Below, piece after piece: positions 24,756 through 34,274 of a stretch of DNA of 45,047 nt. The stretch spans positions 1 through 45,047 of the forward strand of contig NZ_DHYG01000019.1 of NCBI RefSeq assembly GCF_002414005.1, written 5' to 3'. The translations under genes and the position numbers were made by a program. The stretch's first letter is position 1; the number at the start of each line of letters is the position of its first letter. This DNA is from Psychrobacter sp. UBA5136. GTDB taxonomy: Bacteria > Pseudomonadota > Gammaproteobacteria > Pseudomonadales > Moraxellaceae. The notes below the pieces were generated by a model, which did no database searches, was not told where the DNA came from, and saw nothing but the letters and a program-made list of their open reading frames with translations.

Positions 24756-24886
24756 GTGATACAAAATATATCATTATAAAAAATCATTATAACTCTGGGT
24801 AAAAGCTCAGTACGATAGATGGATAGCTTGGTCAGGAAGGCCAGGTACGTTTCTATATAACCATAGCACACAACAAGGAATCGTTC

Positions 24887-26413
24887 ATGTTATACGCTTA
24901 TCCCAATACTGAAAACAGTCCCGTCCAATTCCGCAAAAAATACGACAACTTTATCAATGGTGAATGGGTCGCGCCAGTCGATGGCGAGTACTTTGACAAC
25001 CCAAGCCCAATCGATGGCAAAATCATTTGCCAAGTCGCGCGCTCAAAAGAAACCGATATCGAAAAAGCCTTAGACGCCGCCCATGCTGCCAAAGACGCTT
25101 GGGGCAAAACCAGCGTCGCTGAACGCGCCAATTTGCTCCTAAAAATCGCTGATAAAATGGAAGCCAATCTAGAAGCAATAGCCATTGCTGAATGTTACGA
25201 AAACGGCAAGCCGGTGCGCGAGACTTTAATGGCAGACATTCCATTGGCCATCGACCAATTTCGCTATTTTGCCAGCGCCATTCGTGCGCAAGAAGGCGGT
25301 ATCAGCCAAATCGACGAAGACACCGTTGCCTATCATTTCCATGAGCCGCTCGGCGTCGTTGGACAAATTATCCCGTGGAATTTTCCTATTTTAATGGCGG
25401 TATGGAAAATCGCACCCGCTCTCGCTACTGGTAACTGTATCGTGATGAAGCCTGCTGAGCAAACGCCTGCTTCGATTTTATTTATGTTAGAAACCATCGG
25501 CATCGCTGACTTATTACCAAAGGGCGTGCTGAATATCGTCAATGGTTTTGGTGTTGAAGCCGGTAAACCACTGGCCTCTAATCCACGTATTAACAAAGTC
25601 GCCTTTACTGGTGAGACCACCACTGGTCGCCTTATCATGCAGTATGCCAGTGAAAATATCATCCCTGTGACGCTTGAGCTTGGTGGTAAAAGTCCAAATA
25701 TCTTCTTTGCCGATATTATGGATGAAGACGATGACTTCTTGGATAAAGCGGTCGAAGGTCTGGTGATGTTTGCCTTAAACCAAGGCGAAGTTTGTACTTG
25801 TCCATCGCGTGCGCTGGTACATGAGAGCATCTATGATGAATTTATGCAACGCTGTATCGAGCGTGTTAAAGCCATCAAAATGGGCAATCCATTAGATACT
25901 GACACCATGATTGGTGCACAAGCCAGCTCAGACCAGTTAGAAAAAATCTTATCTTATTTAGATATCGGTAAAAAAGAAGGCGCAAAAGTCTTGGTTGGCG
26001 GCGAGCAAGCCAAGCACGATGGCGATCTTGGCGACGGTTATTATGTGAAGCCGACCATCTTTGAAGGCACCAATGACATGCGTGTGTTCCAAGAAGAAAT
26101 CTTTGGACCCGTACTTGCCGTCACCAAGTTTAAAGACGATGACGAAGCCATGAGCATTGCCAACGATACTTTGTATGGGCTTGGCGCTGGCATTTGGACA
26201 CGCAGCGTGCATAAAGCTTATCGTTTTGGTCGCGGTATCCAAGCAGGACGCGTATGGACCAACTGCTATCACATTTATCCATCGCACGCCGCCTTTGGTG
26301 GTTATAAGCAATCAGGCATCGGCCGCGAAAACCATCTGATGATGCTTGATCATTATCAACAAACCAAAAATATGCTGGTCTCTTATAGTCCCAAAAAGAT
26401 GGGCTTCTTTTAA
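24887..26413 (+). CDS. exaC: ExaC/AldB-type NAD-dependent aldehyde dehydrogenase
   Basis: Oxidises acetaldehyde and similar short aldehydes to the acid, typically in ethanol use or aldehyde detoxification. The 508-residue protein has the family motifs: substrate-channel IIPWNFP (161-167), NAD-binding FTGETTTGRL (about 240), general-base E264 in LELGGKSPN, and catalytic C303 in NQGEVCTCPSRAL, with a second Cys at 305. The C-terminal GGYKQSGIGRE block is intact. The start ATG follows ACAAGGA by about 8 nt. It is directly followed by a DUF779 gene, a linkage characteristic of the ExaC/AldB branch, though a terminator-like hairpin lies between. The GMC oxidoreductase further on could supply the aldehyde. 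Confidence 0.92.
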   Translation: MLYAYPNTENSPVQFRKKYDNFINGEWVAPVDGEYFDNPSPIDGKIICQVARSKETDIEKALDAAHAAKDAWGKTSVAERANLLLKIADKMEANLEAIAIAECYENGKPVRETLMADIPLAIDQFRYFASAIRAQEGGISQIDEDTVAYHFHEPLGVVGQIIPWNFPILMAVWKIAPALATGNCIVMKPAEQTPASILFMLETIGIADLLPKGVLNIVNGFGVEAGKPLASNPRINKVAFTGETTTGRLIMQYASENIIPVTLELGGKSPNIFFADIMDEDDDFLDKAVEGLVMFALNQGEVCTCPSRALVHESIYDEFMQRCIERVKAIKMGNPLDTDTMIGAQASSDQLEKILSYLDIGKKEGAKVLVGGEQAKHDGDLGDGYYVKPTIFEGTNDMRVFQEEIFGPVLAVTKFKDDDEAMSIANDTLYGLGAGIWTRSVHKAYRFGRGIQAGRVWTNCYHIYPSHAAFGGYKQSGIGRENHLMMLDHYQQTKNMLVSYSPKKMGFF

Positions 26414-26444
26414 ATCCTTCTTTGAGCATTCTTTAAATAAACCA

Positions 26445-26476
26445 ATGCAATCTGTCGTAAGGTAGATTGCATTTTT
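26445..26476 (+). terminator. Terminator after the aldehyde dehydrogenase gene
   Basis: ATGCAATCT (26445-26453) and AGATTGCAT (26464-26472) form a 9-bp stem with a 10-nt loop, followed by TTTTT. It would end or attenuate transcription before the DUF779 gene. Confidence 0.8.
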
Positions 26477-26531
26477 GCTTTAATAAAGCATTAATACGCA
26501 CAAGCTATTGATAAGTGATAAGGAGTTCATC

Positions 26532-26858
26532 ATGAAAGTCACGGCGACAGATTCCTGTAAAGCACTCATTAAATTATTAAAGTCTAAACACGGCGAGCTG
26601 ATGTTTCATCAATCTGGCGGCTGCTGCGATGGCAGCTCGCCGATGTGCTACCCACTTGGCGAGTTTAAGATAGGCGGACAAGATGTCTTGGTTGGTGAGC
26701 TGGCCGGCTGCCCTTTTTATATGGGCAAAGCGCAGTATAAGCTTTGGCAACACACCGATTTGACCATCGATGTGGTCGATGGACGCGGGGCAAGTTTTTC
26801 GCTAGAAATACCTGAGGGCAAACGCTTTATCGTGCGCTCTGAGATGTGCGAAGTGTAA
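26532..26858 (+). CDS. DUF779 family protein
   Basis: Small 108-residue protein of the DUF779 family, repeatedly found beside ExaC/AldB-type aldehyde dehydrogenases; its biochemical role is unknown. Cysteine-rich stretches SGGCCDGSSPMCYPLGEF and ELAGCPFYMG plus a terminal SEMCEV suggest metal or redox function. The start at 26532 follows AAGGAG (26520-26525); an in-frame ATG at 26508 is less likely. It is separated from the dehydrogenase by a hairpin, so it may be expressed by read-through or its own promoter. Confidence 0.9.
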   Translation: MKVTATDSCKALIKLLKSKHGELMFHQSGGCCDGSSPMCYPLGEFKIGGQDVLVGELAGCPFYMGKAQYKLWQHTDLTIDVVDGRGASFSLEIPEGKRFIVRSEMCEV

Positions 26859-27075
26859 AGCAGCCTTGCGAAGTATAAATTGTTATCAATAAACATAATC
26901 TTAGCTTAAAAATTTAAGTTCTCTTTCTTCTAAGACTTATGGACGAATAACACGCGCTAGTCATTTTTATTGCATTGTTTTAGCAAAATAATAGATACTG
27001 TAAGGAGAAGCTATTTTAATAAGCTTGTTTTAACGAGCACGTCTTAATAAGCATGGATGCTAAAAGGAAGATAAC

Positions 27076-28721
27076 ATGGAAGTTGATCCAAAATTTGACT
27101 ACGTCATCGTGGGCAGCGGTTCTGCGGGCTGCGTACTTGCCAGCCGCCTAACAGAAAATCCCGATATCAAAGTGTGTTTATTGGAGTACGGCGGCGAAGG
27201 CAAAGACCTTGCGATTCGCGTACCGGCGGGTTTAATCCTTTTAGTTCCAGGAAAACCGCTAAAATCAAACAATTGGTGCTTTCATACTACCCCGCAAACC
27301 CATCTTAATAATCGTCGCGGCTTTCAGCCACGCGGTCAATGTTTGGGCGGCTCCTCTGCCATTAATGCGATGATTTATACCCGCGGTAGCGCGCTTGATT
27401 ATGAGCGCTGGGTTGAGCAAGGCTGCGAAGGTTGGGGCTTTGACGATGTCCTGCCCTACTTTATCAAAGCTGAAAACAATGTCCACGGCGCAGACGAGCG
27501 GCATGGCGATAGCGGCCCCTTGCATGTCAGTGATTTATTAAGCCCGCGTGAAATATCAAAAGTGTTTGTAGAAGCGGCCGTCGCCAATGGTTTAGATAAA
27601 AATGATGATTTTAATGGCAAAAAACAAGATGGCGCAGGGCTATATCAAGTCACCCATTTTCATGGTGAAAAACAAGGTCAACGCTGCTCTGCTGCTGCCG
27701 CTTATTTACACCCCGTGCAGAAAAGCCGTCCAAATTTAACCATCATTACCCACGCGCAAGCCAACCGTGTCATCTTTGAAGACAAACAGGCCGTTGGCGT
27801 CGCTTATGAAAAAGATGGCGTCGAGCACACAGTGATGGCGCGTCAGGAAGTTATTTTGTCGAGCGGCGCTTTTGGTTCGCCGAAAGTTTTGATGCTATCG
27901 GGTATTGGTCCTGCTGAGCATTTGCAGGCGCACGGCATCGATGTATTGATCGATGCGCCTGAGGTTGGCGGTAATCTACAAGATCATTTAGATGTGGTGT
28001 TCGATTACGAGGTCAATACCACCGATGTTATCGGTATTGGTATGGCAACGCTTTCAACCTTGTCTAAAAGCATTCGCCAATGGAGAAAAGATGGCACAGG
28101 ATTGCTGTCTACCAACTACGCCGAAGCTGGTGCGTTCTTTAGCGTCGGTGACGCGCCAAAGGAGTGGCCAAATATCCAGCTGCACTTTGTCATCTCGCGG
28201 GTGATTGAGCACGGACGTGACCTTAGACGCGGCTTTGCCATCTCTTGTCACGCCTCCTATTTGCGCCCTGAAAGCCGCGGTACCGTCAGGCTTGCGTCAG
28301 CTGACCCCTCAGAGTGCGTATTAATTGATCCAAACTTCCTCTCCCATCCTAAAGATGTAGAATATATGGTCGCAGGCGCTGAGCGTAGCGCGCCATCATG
28401 CAAGAAGCGCCCATCGCCAAATATATCACCGAAGACTACCCTGCCCCTTATATCGAAAAAGACGGCATGCTTGGCTATATTCGTAGTAAGTCAGACACCA
28501 TCTATCACCCTGTAGGCACTTGCCGTATGGGTTCAGATGACCAGTCTGTAGTCGACTTAGAATTAAAGGTGCGCGGCGTGAGCGGCTTACGCGTCATTGA
28601 CGCATCCGTGATGCCGACATTGATTAGCGCCAATACCAATGCGCCAACGATTATGATAGCGGAAAAAATGGCCGACCTGATCAAAGCACAGCATGTTAGC
28701 CAAGAGACGGTAGCTGCCTAA
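27076..28721 (+). pseudogene. GMC-family oxidoreductase (choline/alcohol dehydrogenase-like), frameshifted
   Basis: FAD-dependent alcohol oxidoreductase of the BetA/AlkJ type, about 545 codons, split by one frameshift near 28388-28396. The first part has the FAD motif VGSGSAGCVLASRL (12-25), GGSSAINAMIYTRG, and ILSSGAFGSPKVLMLSGIGP. After GAERS the frame runs into unrelated sequence and stops at 28515. The correct continuation, IMQEAPIAKYITEDY onward with YHPVGTCRMG and SANTNAPTIMIAEKMADLI, is in another frame and ends at 28721. A 1-nt loss or 2-nt gain in the AGCGCGCC tract explains it. The rest of both parts is well preserved, so the lesion is recent or a sequencing error. A preceding AAGGAAG supports the start. 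Its role with the nearby aldehyde dehydrogenase is inferred. Confidence 0.88.
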
Positions 28722-28773
28722 AACAAAGGACGGTCTTAGCGAATTTGCTTAAATTATATTTAACTTACTGCGT

Positions 28774-28910
28774 TATAGTGGATTTACTTTAAAACAGATA
28801 CAGGACGACTGGGATAAATTTTTCGTAGCCTCTGTGATAACAGCAAGCAAGGAAAATTTATACCAGTCGCGCATCGTACTAGTGTATCGATTTTATCTTA
28901 AACTGAATAT
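28774..28910. repeat. MITE-like imperfect inverted repeat
   Basis: In the 506-nt gap after the GMC gene, 28806-28824 and 28851-28869 are inverted repeats matching at 17 of 19 positions (CGACTGGGATAAATTTTTC and its partner), with a 26-nt loop. Further out, TTTACTTTAAAACAGATACA (28783-28802) pairs imperfectly (15 of 20) with the sequence ending near 28903. Such nested, transposase-free palindromes are typical of miniature transposable elements or REP-like sequences. No other copy was noticed in the window. Confidence 0.5.
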
Positions 28911-29227
28911 ATGGGTCGCCATTTTTGGTGTAATTAACGCCTTGGAACCGTCTTTTTAAAACGGGACATTTTCTATCAAATTAAATCTATAGACACCTTG
29001 CGTTACAACTGCGTAAGGTAGTATATTTAAACCACTTATTTATATTGCTATTTATTGCAGTCTGCAATTTGAGTTAATAACACCTCACTCATTTTCTTTT
29101 TGCATAGGATAAATACTTTATTTATAAACACTTTAAAGGGAATTAGCAGCGCGTTAATTATATCTATGGTTCGCTTATGAACCGATAGTTATGTTGGCGA
29201 CTACTTATCATTACATAGGATGTAATA
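28911..29227. other. Upstream region of dppA
   Basis: No gene. It contains a CCTTGCG/CGTAAGG hairpin (about 28996-29018) and presumably the dpp promoter, not pinned down. AGGA at 29217-29220 is the dppA ribosome-binding site. Confidence 0.4.
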
Positions 29228-30868
29228 ATGCAAAAATCACTCTTCAAACTGACCCTGTTAGCGACGGTTATCTTGGGTATCAGTGCCTGTAGCGGCGACA
29301 ACAAAACCACCGATGACTCTGCTGCCAGCTCAGACGCCAAAGGCGCCAAAACCTTGCTTTATTGCTCAGAAGGCAGCCCTGCTGGCTTTGACCCAGCGCA
29401 GTACACGGCAGGTACTGATTTTGATGCGAGCGCCTATCCTATCTACAACGGCCTAGTAGAATTTAAAAGAGATGGCACCGAGATTCAGCCAGCATTAGCT
29501 GAAAGTTGGGATATCAGTGAAGACGGCAAAACTTACACCTTTAATCTGCGTAAAGGCGTCAAATTTGGTAAAACCGATTACTTTACCCCGACCCGCGATT
29601 TTAACGCTGACGACGTTGTCTTTACCCTAGAACGCCTCACCAACCCTGATTTTGAATTTAACAAAGCGTATCCTGCTGAATTCCCATACTCAGTCGGTAT
29701 GGGTTTGCCTGATCTTATCTCTAATATTGAAAAAGTTGATGACTATACGGTAAAAGTTACCTTAAGCGAAACCAACGCGCCGTTTTTGCAAAACCTAGCT
29801 ATGGCCTTCGCTTATATCGATTCTGCTGAATATGCTGACCAATTAATGGCGGCTGGTAACGCGGCTGATATTAATACCAAGCCAGTTGGTACCGGGCCTT
29901 TCGTCTTTACTTCCTATCAAAAAGACGCGCAAATTCGCTATAGCAAAAACCCAGATTATTGGAACAAAGATGACATTCATATCGACAACTTAGTGTTTGT
30001 CATCACTAAAGACTCGGCCGTGCGCGCGCAAAAAGTACAAGCTGGCGAATGTCATGTGTCCGCTTATCCAAAACCTGCTGAAATTGATTCTGTCAAGAAA
30101 TCTGGCAAAGCCACGGTTCTTGACCAACCCGGCTTTAACGTCGGTTATGTCGGCTACAACGTTGAAAAACCAAAACTTAGCGACCTTAAAGTTCGTCAAG
30201 CGTTAGATATGGCCATTAACAAGGACGCTATCATCAATGCGGTTTATCAAAGTGAGGGGGTTAAAGCAACCAATCCTATGCCGCCAACGCAATGGGGTTA
30301 CGATGAATCGATTAAAGATGCGCCTTATGACGTCGAAAAGGCCAAAGCCCTTATCAAAGAAGCAGGCGCGGATAACCTGTCTATCAACCTATGGTATATG
30401 CCGGTTCAGCGACCCTATAATCCAAATGCCAAGCTCATGGCTGAAATGCTACAAGCAGATTGGGCCAAAATTGGCGTCGATACCAAGCTCGTCACTTATG
30501 AATGGGGCGAGTATTTAAAACGCGCCGCGAAAGGTGAGCCTGATGTGATTTTGGCAGGCTGGACGGGTGACAATGGCGATCCTGATAACTGGCTTGGTTC
30601 GCTATTATCTTGTGATGCGGTCGGCGGTAATAACTACTCGCGCTGGTGTAATAAAGACTTTGACACCTTGGTCACCAATGCCCGTCAGATTACCAATCAG
30701 GATGAGCGTGTCGATGATTATGTAAAAGCTCAGCAAATATTTAAAGAGCAGCTACCTTGGACGACGATGGCGCATTCGGTCGTGACCGTATTCACCGCAC
30801 CAAACGTTGTCGATTATAAAATCAGCCCGCTTGGTGCCATACGCTTCGATGGTGTAAAAGTTGAATAG
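29228..30868 (+). CDS. dppA: Dipeptide/peptide ABC transporter substrate-binding lipoprotein
   Basis: Periplasmic binding protein (SBP family 5, 546 residues) that delivers peptides, probably dipeptides, to the DppBC channel. The signal peptide KLTLLATVILGISAC ends in a lipobox with Cys21, so it is membrane-anchored rather than free as in E. coli. Family blocks visible are YNGLVEFKRDGTEIQPALAE, FNADDVVFTLERL, VGTGPFVFTSYQ, and LKVRQALDMAINKDAI. A hairpin after the gene and a 231-nt gap to dppB fit stronger expression of the binding protein than of the channel. Other peptides, opines or haem are possible ligands. Confidence 0.92.
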   Translation: MQKSLFKLTLLATVILGISACSGDNKTTDDSAASSDAKGAKTLLYCSEGSPAGFDPAQYTAGTDFDASAYPIYNGLVEFKRDGTEIQPALAESWDISEDGKTYTFNLRKGVKFGKTDYFTPTRDFNADDVVFTLERLTNPDFEFNKAYPAEFPYSVGMGLPDLISNIEKVDDYTVKVTLSETNAPFLQNLAMAFAYIDSAEYADQLMAAGNAADINTKPVGTGPFVFTSYQKDAQIRYSKNPDYWNKDDIHIDNLVFVITKDSAVRAQKVQAGECHVSAYPKPAEIDSVKKSGKATVLDQPGFNVGYVGYNVEKPKLSDLKVRQALDMAINKDAIINAVYQSEGVKATNPMPPTQWGYDESIKDAPYDVEKAKALIKEAGADNLSINLWYMPVQRPYNPNAKLMAEMLQADWAKIGVDTKLVTYEWGEYLKRAAKGEPDVILAGWTGDNGDPDNWLGSLLSCDAVGGNNYSRWCNKDFDTLVTNARQITNQDERVDDYVKAQQIFKEQLPWTTMAHSVVTVFTAPNVVDYKISPLGAIRFDGVKVE

Positions 30869-30915
30869 CAGCCGCTCATAAAGTCCGGTACGACAGGCAC
30901 GGTTATTTAATTGGT

Positions 30916-30953
30916 ATTCGGCTGGTCAGACGCTTTGTTTGCTCCAGCCGAAT
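30916..30953 (+). terminator. Stem-loop between dppA and dppB
   Basis: ATTCGGCTGG (30916-30925) and CCAGCCGAAT (30944-30953) pair perfectly over an 18-nt loop, followed by TTCTAT, not a full T-run. It probably works as a partial terminator or mRNA-stabilising element that raises dppA over dppBCDF. Confidence 0.65.
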
Positions 30954-31099
30954 TTCTATAAATTCAGCGACCTGTTTAGCACTTTGTTAAATACCTTGTT
31001 GAACCTTTTGTCACGGACGCTCTTATCACCGCTCATGCTTTACTCTTCGATTTATAACTTTTGTACCATAACTACTGAACCACAACAATTGAGCAGCCC

Positions 31100-32116
31100 A
31101 TGCTACTTTATATTCTGCGCCGAATTGCGATTTTAATTCCTGTCTATCTTGGCTTAACGCTGTCCACTTTTACCCTGATTCGTCTCGTACCAGGAGATGC
31201 CGTCGAGATTATGATGGGTGAGCGAATGGTTGATCCAGAGCTACATGCTCGCGCCTTAGAACGACTTGGATTAGACAAACCTCTCATCGTCCAATATTGG
31301 GATTACTTATCCGGTATATTGACCGGTGACTTTGGGGCATCTTTTCGTACGCGCGCCCCGGTATTACAAGACTTCTTTGCCCATTTTGTCCCAACGCTAG
31401 AGCTTGCAGTATGTGCGATTATCATTGCTAGCGTCGTCGGGGTCAGCTTAGGTATCTTTGCGGCGCTGCGCCGTGGCACGTGGATTGATTACACCTTGAT
31501 GTCAGGCGCACTGGCGGGATACTCGATGCCCATCTATTTATTAGGGCCTATCCTAACCGGTATATTTGCCCATTATTTAGGCCTGTTACCCGTCGCTGGT
31601 GTCATTTCCGTCGCTCAGTTTTTAGATGTCCATCCACTGTATGGCTCTTGGCTATTAGGTTCTTTGACGTCCGGTGAGCCTGGCGCATTTTGGAACGTGG
31701 TAAAACACTTTATTTTGCCTTCCATTGCCTTATCGACCATTCCACTCGCGATGATTGCGCGGATGACGCGCTCGGCGATGCTAGAAGTGCTGGACGAAGA
31801 CTATGTGCGCACGGCAAGGGCAAAAGGCTTATCGCCGCGCCGCGTGATATTGGTACACGTGATGCGCAATGCCTTGATTACTGTCGTCACGGTGATTGGC
31901 TTACAAATGGCGACCTTGCTCGCTGGCGCGATTATCACCGAGACCATTTTTAGTTGGCCGGGCGTTGGTAATTGGCTTCTCGATGGCTTTTTTACCCGTG
32001 ACTATCCTATTGTACAAAACGGTATCTTATTGGTTGCCACTGCCTTGATTTTAGTCAGTTTATTTATTGATATTTTATATGGTTTGATCAATCCGCGTAT
32101 TCGACATACCTCTTAA
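31100..32116 (+). CDS. dppB: Dipeptide ABC transporter permease DppB
   Basis: Inner-membrane permease of 338 residues with six transmembrane segments. The N-terminal TM (MLLYILRRIAILIPVYLGL), LTSRLVPGD-type loop (IRLVPGDAVEIMMGERM) and the EAA cytoplasmic motif (ARMTRSAMLEVLDEDYVRTARAKGLSPRRV) are all typical of DppB/OppB. It pairs with DppC to form the channel. The start ATG has a weak GAGCAG upstream. A 148-nt gap without a gene lies before dppC. Confidence 0.93.
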   Translation: MLLYILRRIAILIPVYLGLTLSTFTLIRLVPGDAVEIMMGERMVDPELHARALERLGLDKPLIVQYWDYLSGILTGDFGASFRTRAPVLQDFFAHFVPTLELAVCAIIIASVVGVSLGIFAALRRGTWIDYTLMSGALAGYSMPIYLLGPILTGIFAHYLGLLPVAGVISVAQFLDVHPLYGSWLLGSLTSGEPGAFWNVVKHFILPSIALSTIPLAMIARMTRSAMLEVLDEDYVRTARAKGLSPRRVILVHVMRNALITVVTVIGLQMATLLAGAIITETIFSWPGVGNWLLDGFFTRDYPIVQNGILLVATALILVSLFIDILYGLINPRIRHTS

Positions 32117-32264
32117 TTTAATAATGATAAATACCCATATTATAAATAGTGGCGATACGCGCTTATATGGTTTAGAGCAATTTTTAGCAAGTCCTCAATT
32201 TTTTAAGGTTAATAAAGAATGAGACTCTAAATGCTTTTAGCGCTGGCCACTATAGGAACTACTC

Positions 32265-33179
32265 ATGAAGCCTTCTGTTCTTCCCTCAGATCTTAATCTG
32301 ATAGCTGCCACACCGCCGTCATCTTTGCAGTTATTTTTGTCGACGTTTTGCCGAAATAAAGGCGCGGTACTGGGCTTTCTTGTCTTAGCCTTGATGGTCG
32401 TTATTGCCATACTTGCGCCCACCCTTGCGCCGCATGACCCTTACGAGTTATTTACTGGTCAAGAGCAATTACCACCCGCCTTTTTAAGTGGCGGCGATAG
32501 TATGTTTTGGCTCGGTACTGATGATGCCGGCCGCGATACGTTATCACGGGTAATGTATGGCGCGCGTTATTCTTTATTTATCGGCCTTAGCGCAACGACC
32601 CTTGCGATGTTGGTCGGTATCTCTTTAGGACTGAGCGCGGCGTTTTGGCCAAAGGTTTGGGGCAAAGCGGTGATGCTGGTCAATGATATTTTGATGTCTT
32701 ACCCCAGCTTACTATTGGCGATTATTATTGCAGCTATTTTAGGCCCTTCTATGACCAATACCATTATTACCATTGCCTTGGTTTGTACGCCGCCGTTTAT
32801 TCGTCTGACTCGGGCAACGGCGATGGTCGAGCTACAGCGTGAGTACTTTATCGCTTCGCAAGTGATGGGTGCTGGCGTACTACGCTTATTATTTATCACC
32901 ATTTTGCCCAATTGTATGGCGCCGCTTATCGTCCAAGCGACGATGATTTTTTCCTCTGCTATTTTAGAAGCAGGGGCGATTGGTTTCTTAGGCTTTGGCG
33001 TACAACCACCTGATGCTGAGTGGGGTGCGATGCTCGGTACAGCGCGGCAATACATTCAAAGTAATGTTTGGCTTGCCATTTGGCCCGGTGTCGCTATTTT
33101 CTTAGCTGCCCTGTCAATTAACTTGACGGGTGATGGGCTACGCGACGCGCTAGATCCAAAATTAAAGCAGGTGACCTAA
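32265..33179 (+). CDS. dppC: Dipeptide ABC transporter permease DppC
   Basis: Second permease, 304 residues. After a short cytoplasmic N-terminus comes the first TM (GAVLGFLVLALMVVIAILAPTLAPHDPYE), the WLGTDDAGRDTLSRVMYGAR signature of DppC/OppC, and an EAA loop (TRATAMVELQREYFIASQVMGAGVLRLL). Its stop is immediately followed by the dppD ATG, indicating tight coupling. All features intact. Confidence 0.93.
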   Translation: MKPSVLPSDLNLIAATPPSSLQLFLSTFCRNKGAVLGFLVLALMVVIAILAPTLAPHDPYELFTGQEQLPPAFLSGGDSMFWLGTDDAGRDTLSRVMYGARYSLFIGLSATTLAMLVGISLGLSAAFWPKVWGKAVMLVNDILMSYPSLLLAIIIAAILGPSMTNTIITIALVCTPPFIRLTRATAMVELQREYFIASQVMGAGVLRLLFITILPNCMAPLIVQATMIFSSAILEAGAIGFLGFGVQPPDAEWGAMLGTARQYIQSNVWLAIWPGVAIFLAALSINLTGDGLRDALDPKLKQVT

Positions 33180-34274
33180 ATGACTAGTACGTTAAATACA
33201 ACCGCTACTACTACCGCCGCCAGTGACACTTCGATGACTGGTTTATTAAAAAAACAAGCGCCGTTATTGTTAGATATTGAAAATCTTTCGGTTACCTTTG
33301 GTCAAGGCGCGCGCGCTTTTCGCGCCGTTGATGATGTATCGTTGAAAATCACCCAAGGTGAAGTTCTCGCTGTCGTTGGGGAATCCGGCTCAGGGAAATC
33401 GGTCACCATGATGGCGCTCATGGGACTTTTGCCGCCCTCTGCCACAGTTCGGGCGCAGCGGGTGATGTTTGATAATAAAGACATGCTGAGTATGTCCGCC
33501 AAAGAAAAACGCGGCATCATTGGCAAAGACATTTCTATGATTTTTCAAAATGCGATGTCTTGCTTAAATCCAAGCTTTACGGTTGAGATGCAGTTGGGCG
33601 AAGTGCTACGCAAGCATCTTGGCCTGCGCGGTTCGGCTGTGCGCTCGCGTATATTAGAGCTGCTTGAATTGGTTGAAATGCCCGATGCTAAAAACCGGCT
33701 AAAAGTTTATCCGCATCAATTATCGGGCGGTATGAGTCAGCGTATTATGATTGCCATGGCTATTGCTTGCGAGCCAAAACTACTCATCGCCGATGAGCCA
33801 ACCACGGCGCTTGACGTCACGGTGCAAGCGCAAATTATGGATTTGCTTGGGCGCTTACAACGCGAAAAACAAATGGCCATGGTATTAATTACCCATGATT
33901 TGGGATTGGTGGCGCAAAACTCACGTGATGTCGCCGTCATGTATGCCGGGCAAGTGGTTGAAACTAGTACGGTGCCAGAGATTTTCCAGCATCCTACTCA
34001 TCCTTATACCGATGCGCTGCTGCAAGCCATTCCTGAGCTGGCTATTGGCCAAGACAGGCTCAATAGCTTACCGGGTGTGGTGCCAAGCCAATATGACCGT
34101 CCAAGCGGCTGCTTGCTCTCTCCGCGCTGCCCGTATAAAGAAGCCGCTTGTGAAGTGCCACCGCCCATTTTAGACACGCCTACTGGCAAAGTGCGCTGTA
34201 TTCACGCCGAACTACCAAGCTTACCCACTCGCATTTCCACCCCGCACCCTGCTACTTTGGAGTCCCAAGCATGA
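33180..34274 (+). CDS. dppD: Dipeptide ABC transporter ATPase DppD
   Basis: ATP-binding subunit of 364 residues powering import. Walker A GESGSGKS, Q-loop MIFQNAMSCLNP, signature LSGGMSQR and Walker B LLIADEPTTALD are present. The C-terminal oligopeptide-transporter extension has the SGCLLSPRCPYKEAAC cysteine cluster, which in related ATPases can hold an iron-sulfur cluster. A 25-residue Thr/Ala-rich N-terminal tail precedes the domain. Its stop overlaps the dppF start by 4 nt (ATGA). Confidence 0.93.
   Translation: MTSTLNTTATTTAASDTSMTGLLKKQAPLLLDIENLSVTFGQGARAFRAVDDVSLKITQGEVLAVVGESGSGKSVTMMALMGLLPPSATVRAQRVMFDNKDMLSMSAKEKRGIIGKDISMIFQNAMSCLNPSFTVEMQLGEVLRKHLGLRGSAVRSRILELLELVEMPDAKNRLKVYPHQLSGGMSQRIMIAMAIACEPKLLIADEPTTALDVTVQAQIMDLLGRLQREKQMAMVLITHDLGLVAQNSRDVAVMYAGQVVETSTVPEIFQHPTHPYTDALLQAIPELAIGQDRLNSLPGVVPSQYDRPSGCLLSPRCPYKEAACEVPPPILDTPTGKVRCIHAELPSLPTRISTPHPATLESQA

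Noticed and set aside
24630..24886. Sigma54-type promoter for the aldehyde dehydrogenase gene
   Set aside because: ExaC genes are sometimes sigma54-dependent, but no GG-N10-GC element of the required form was found.
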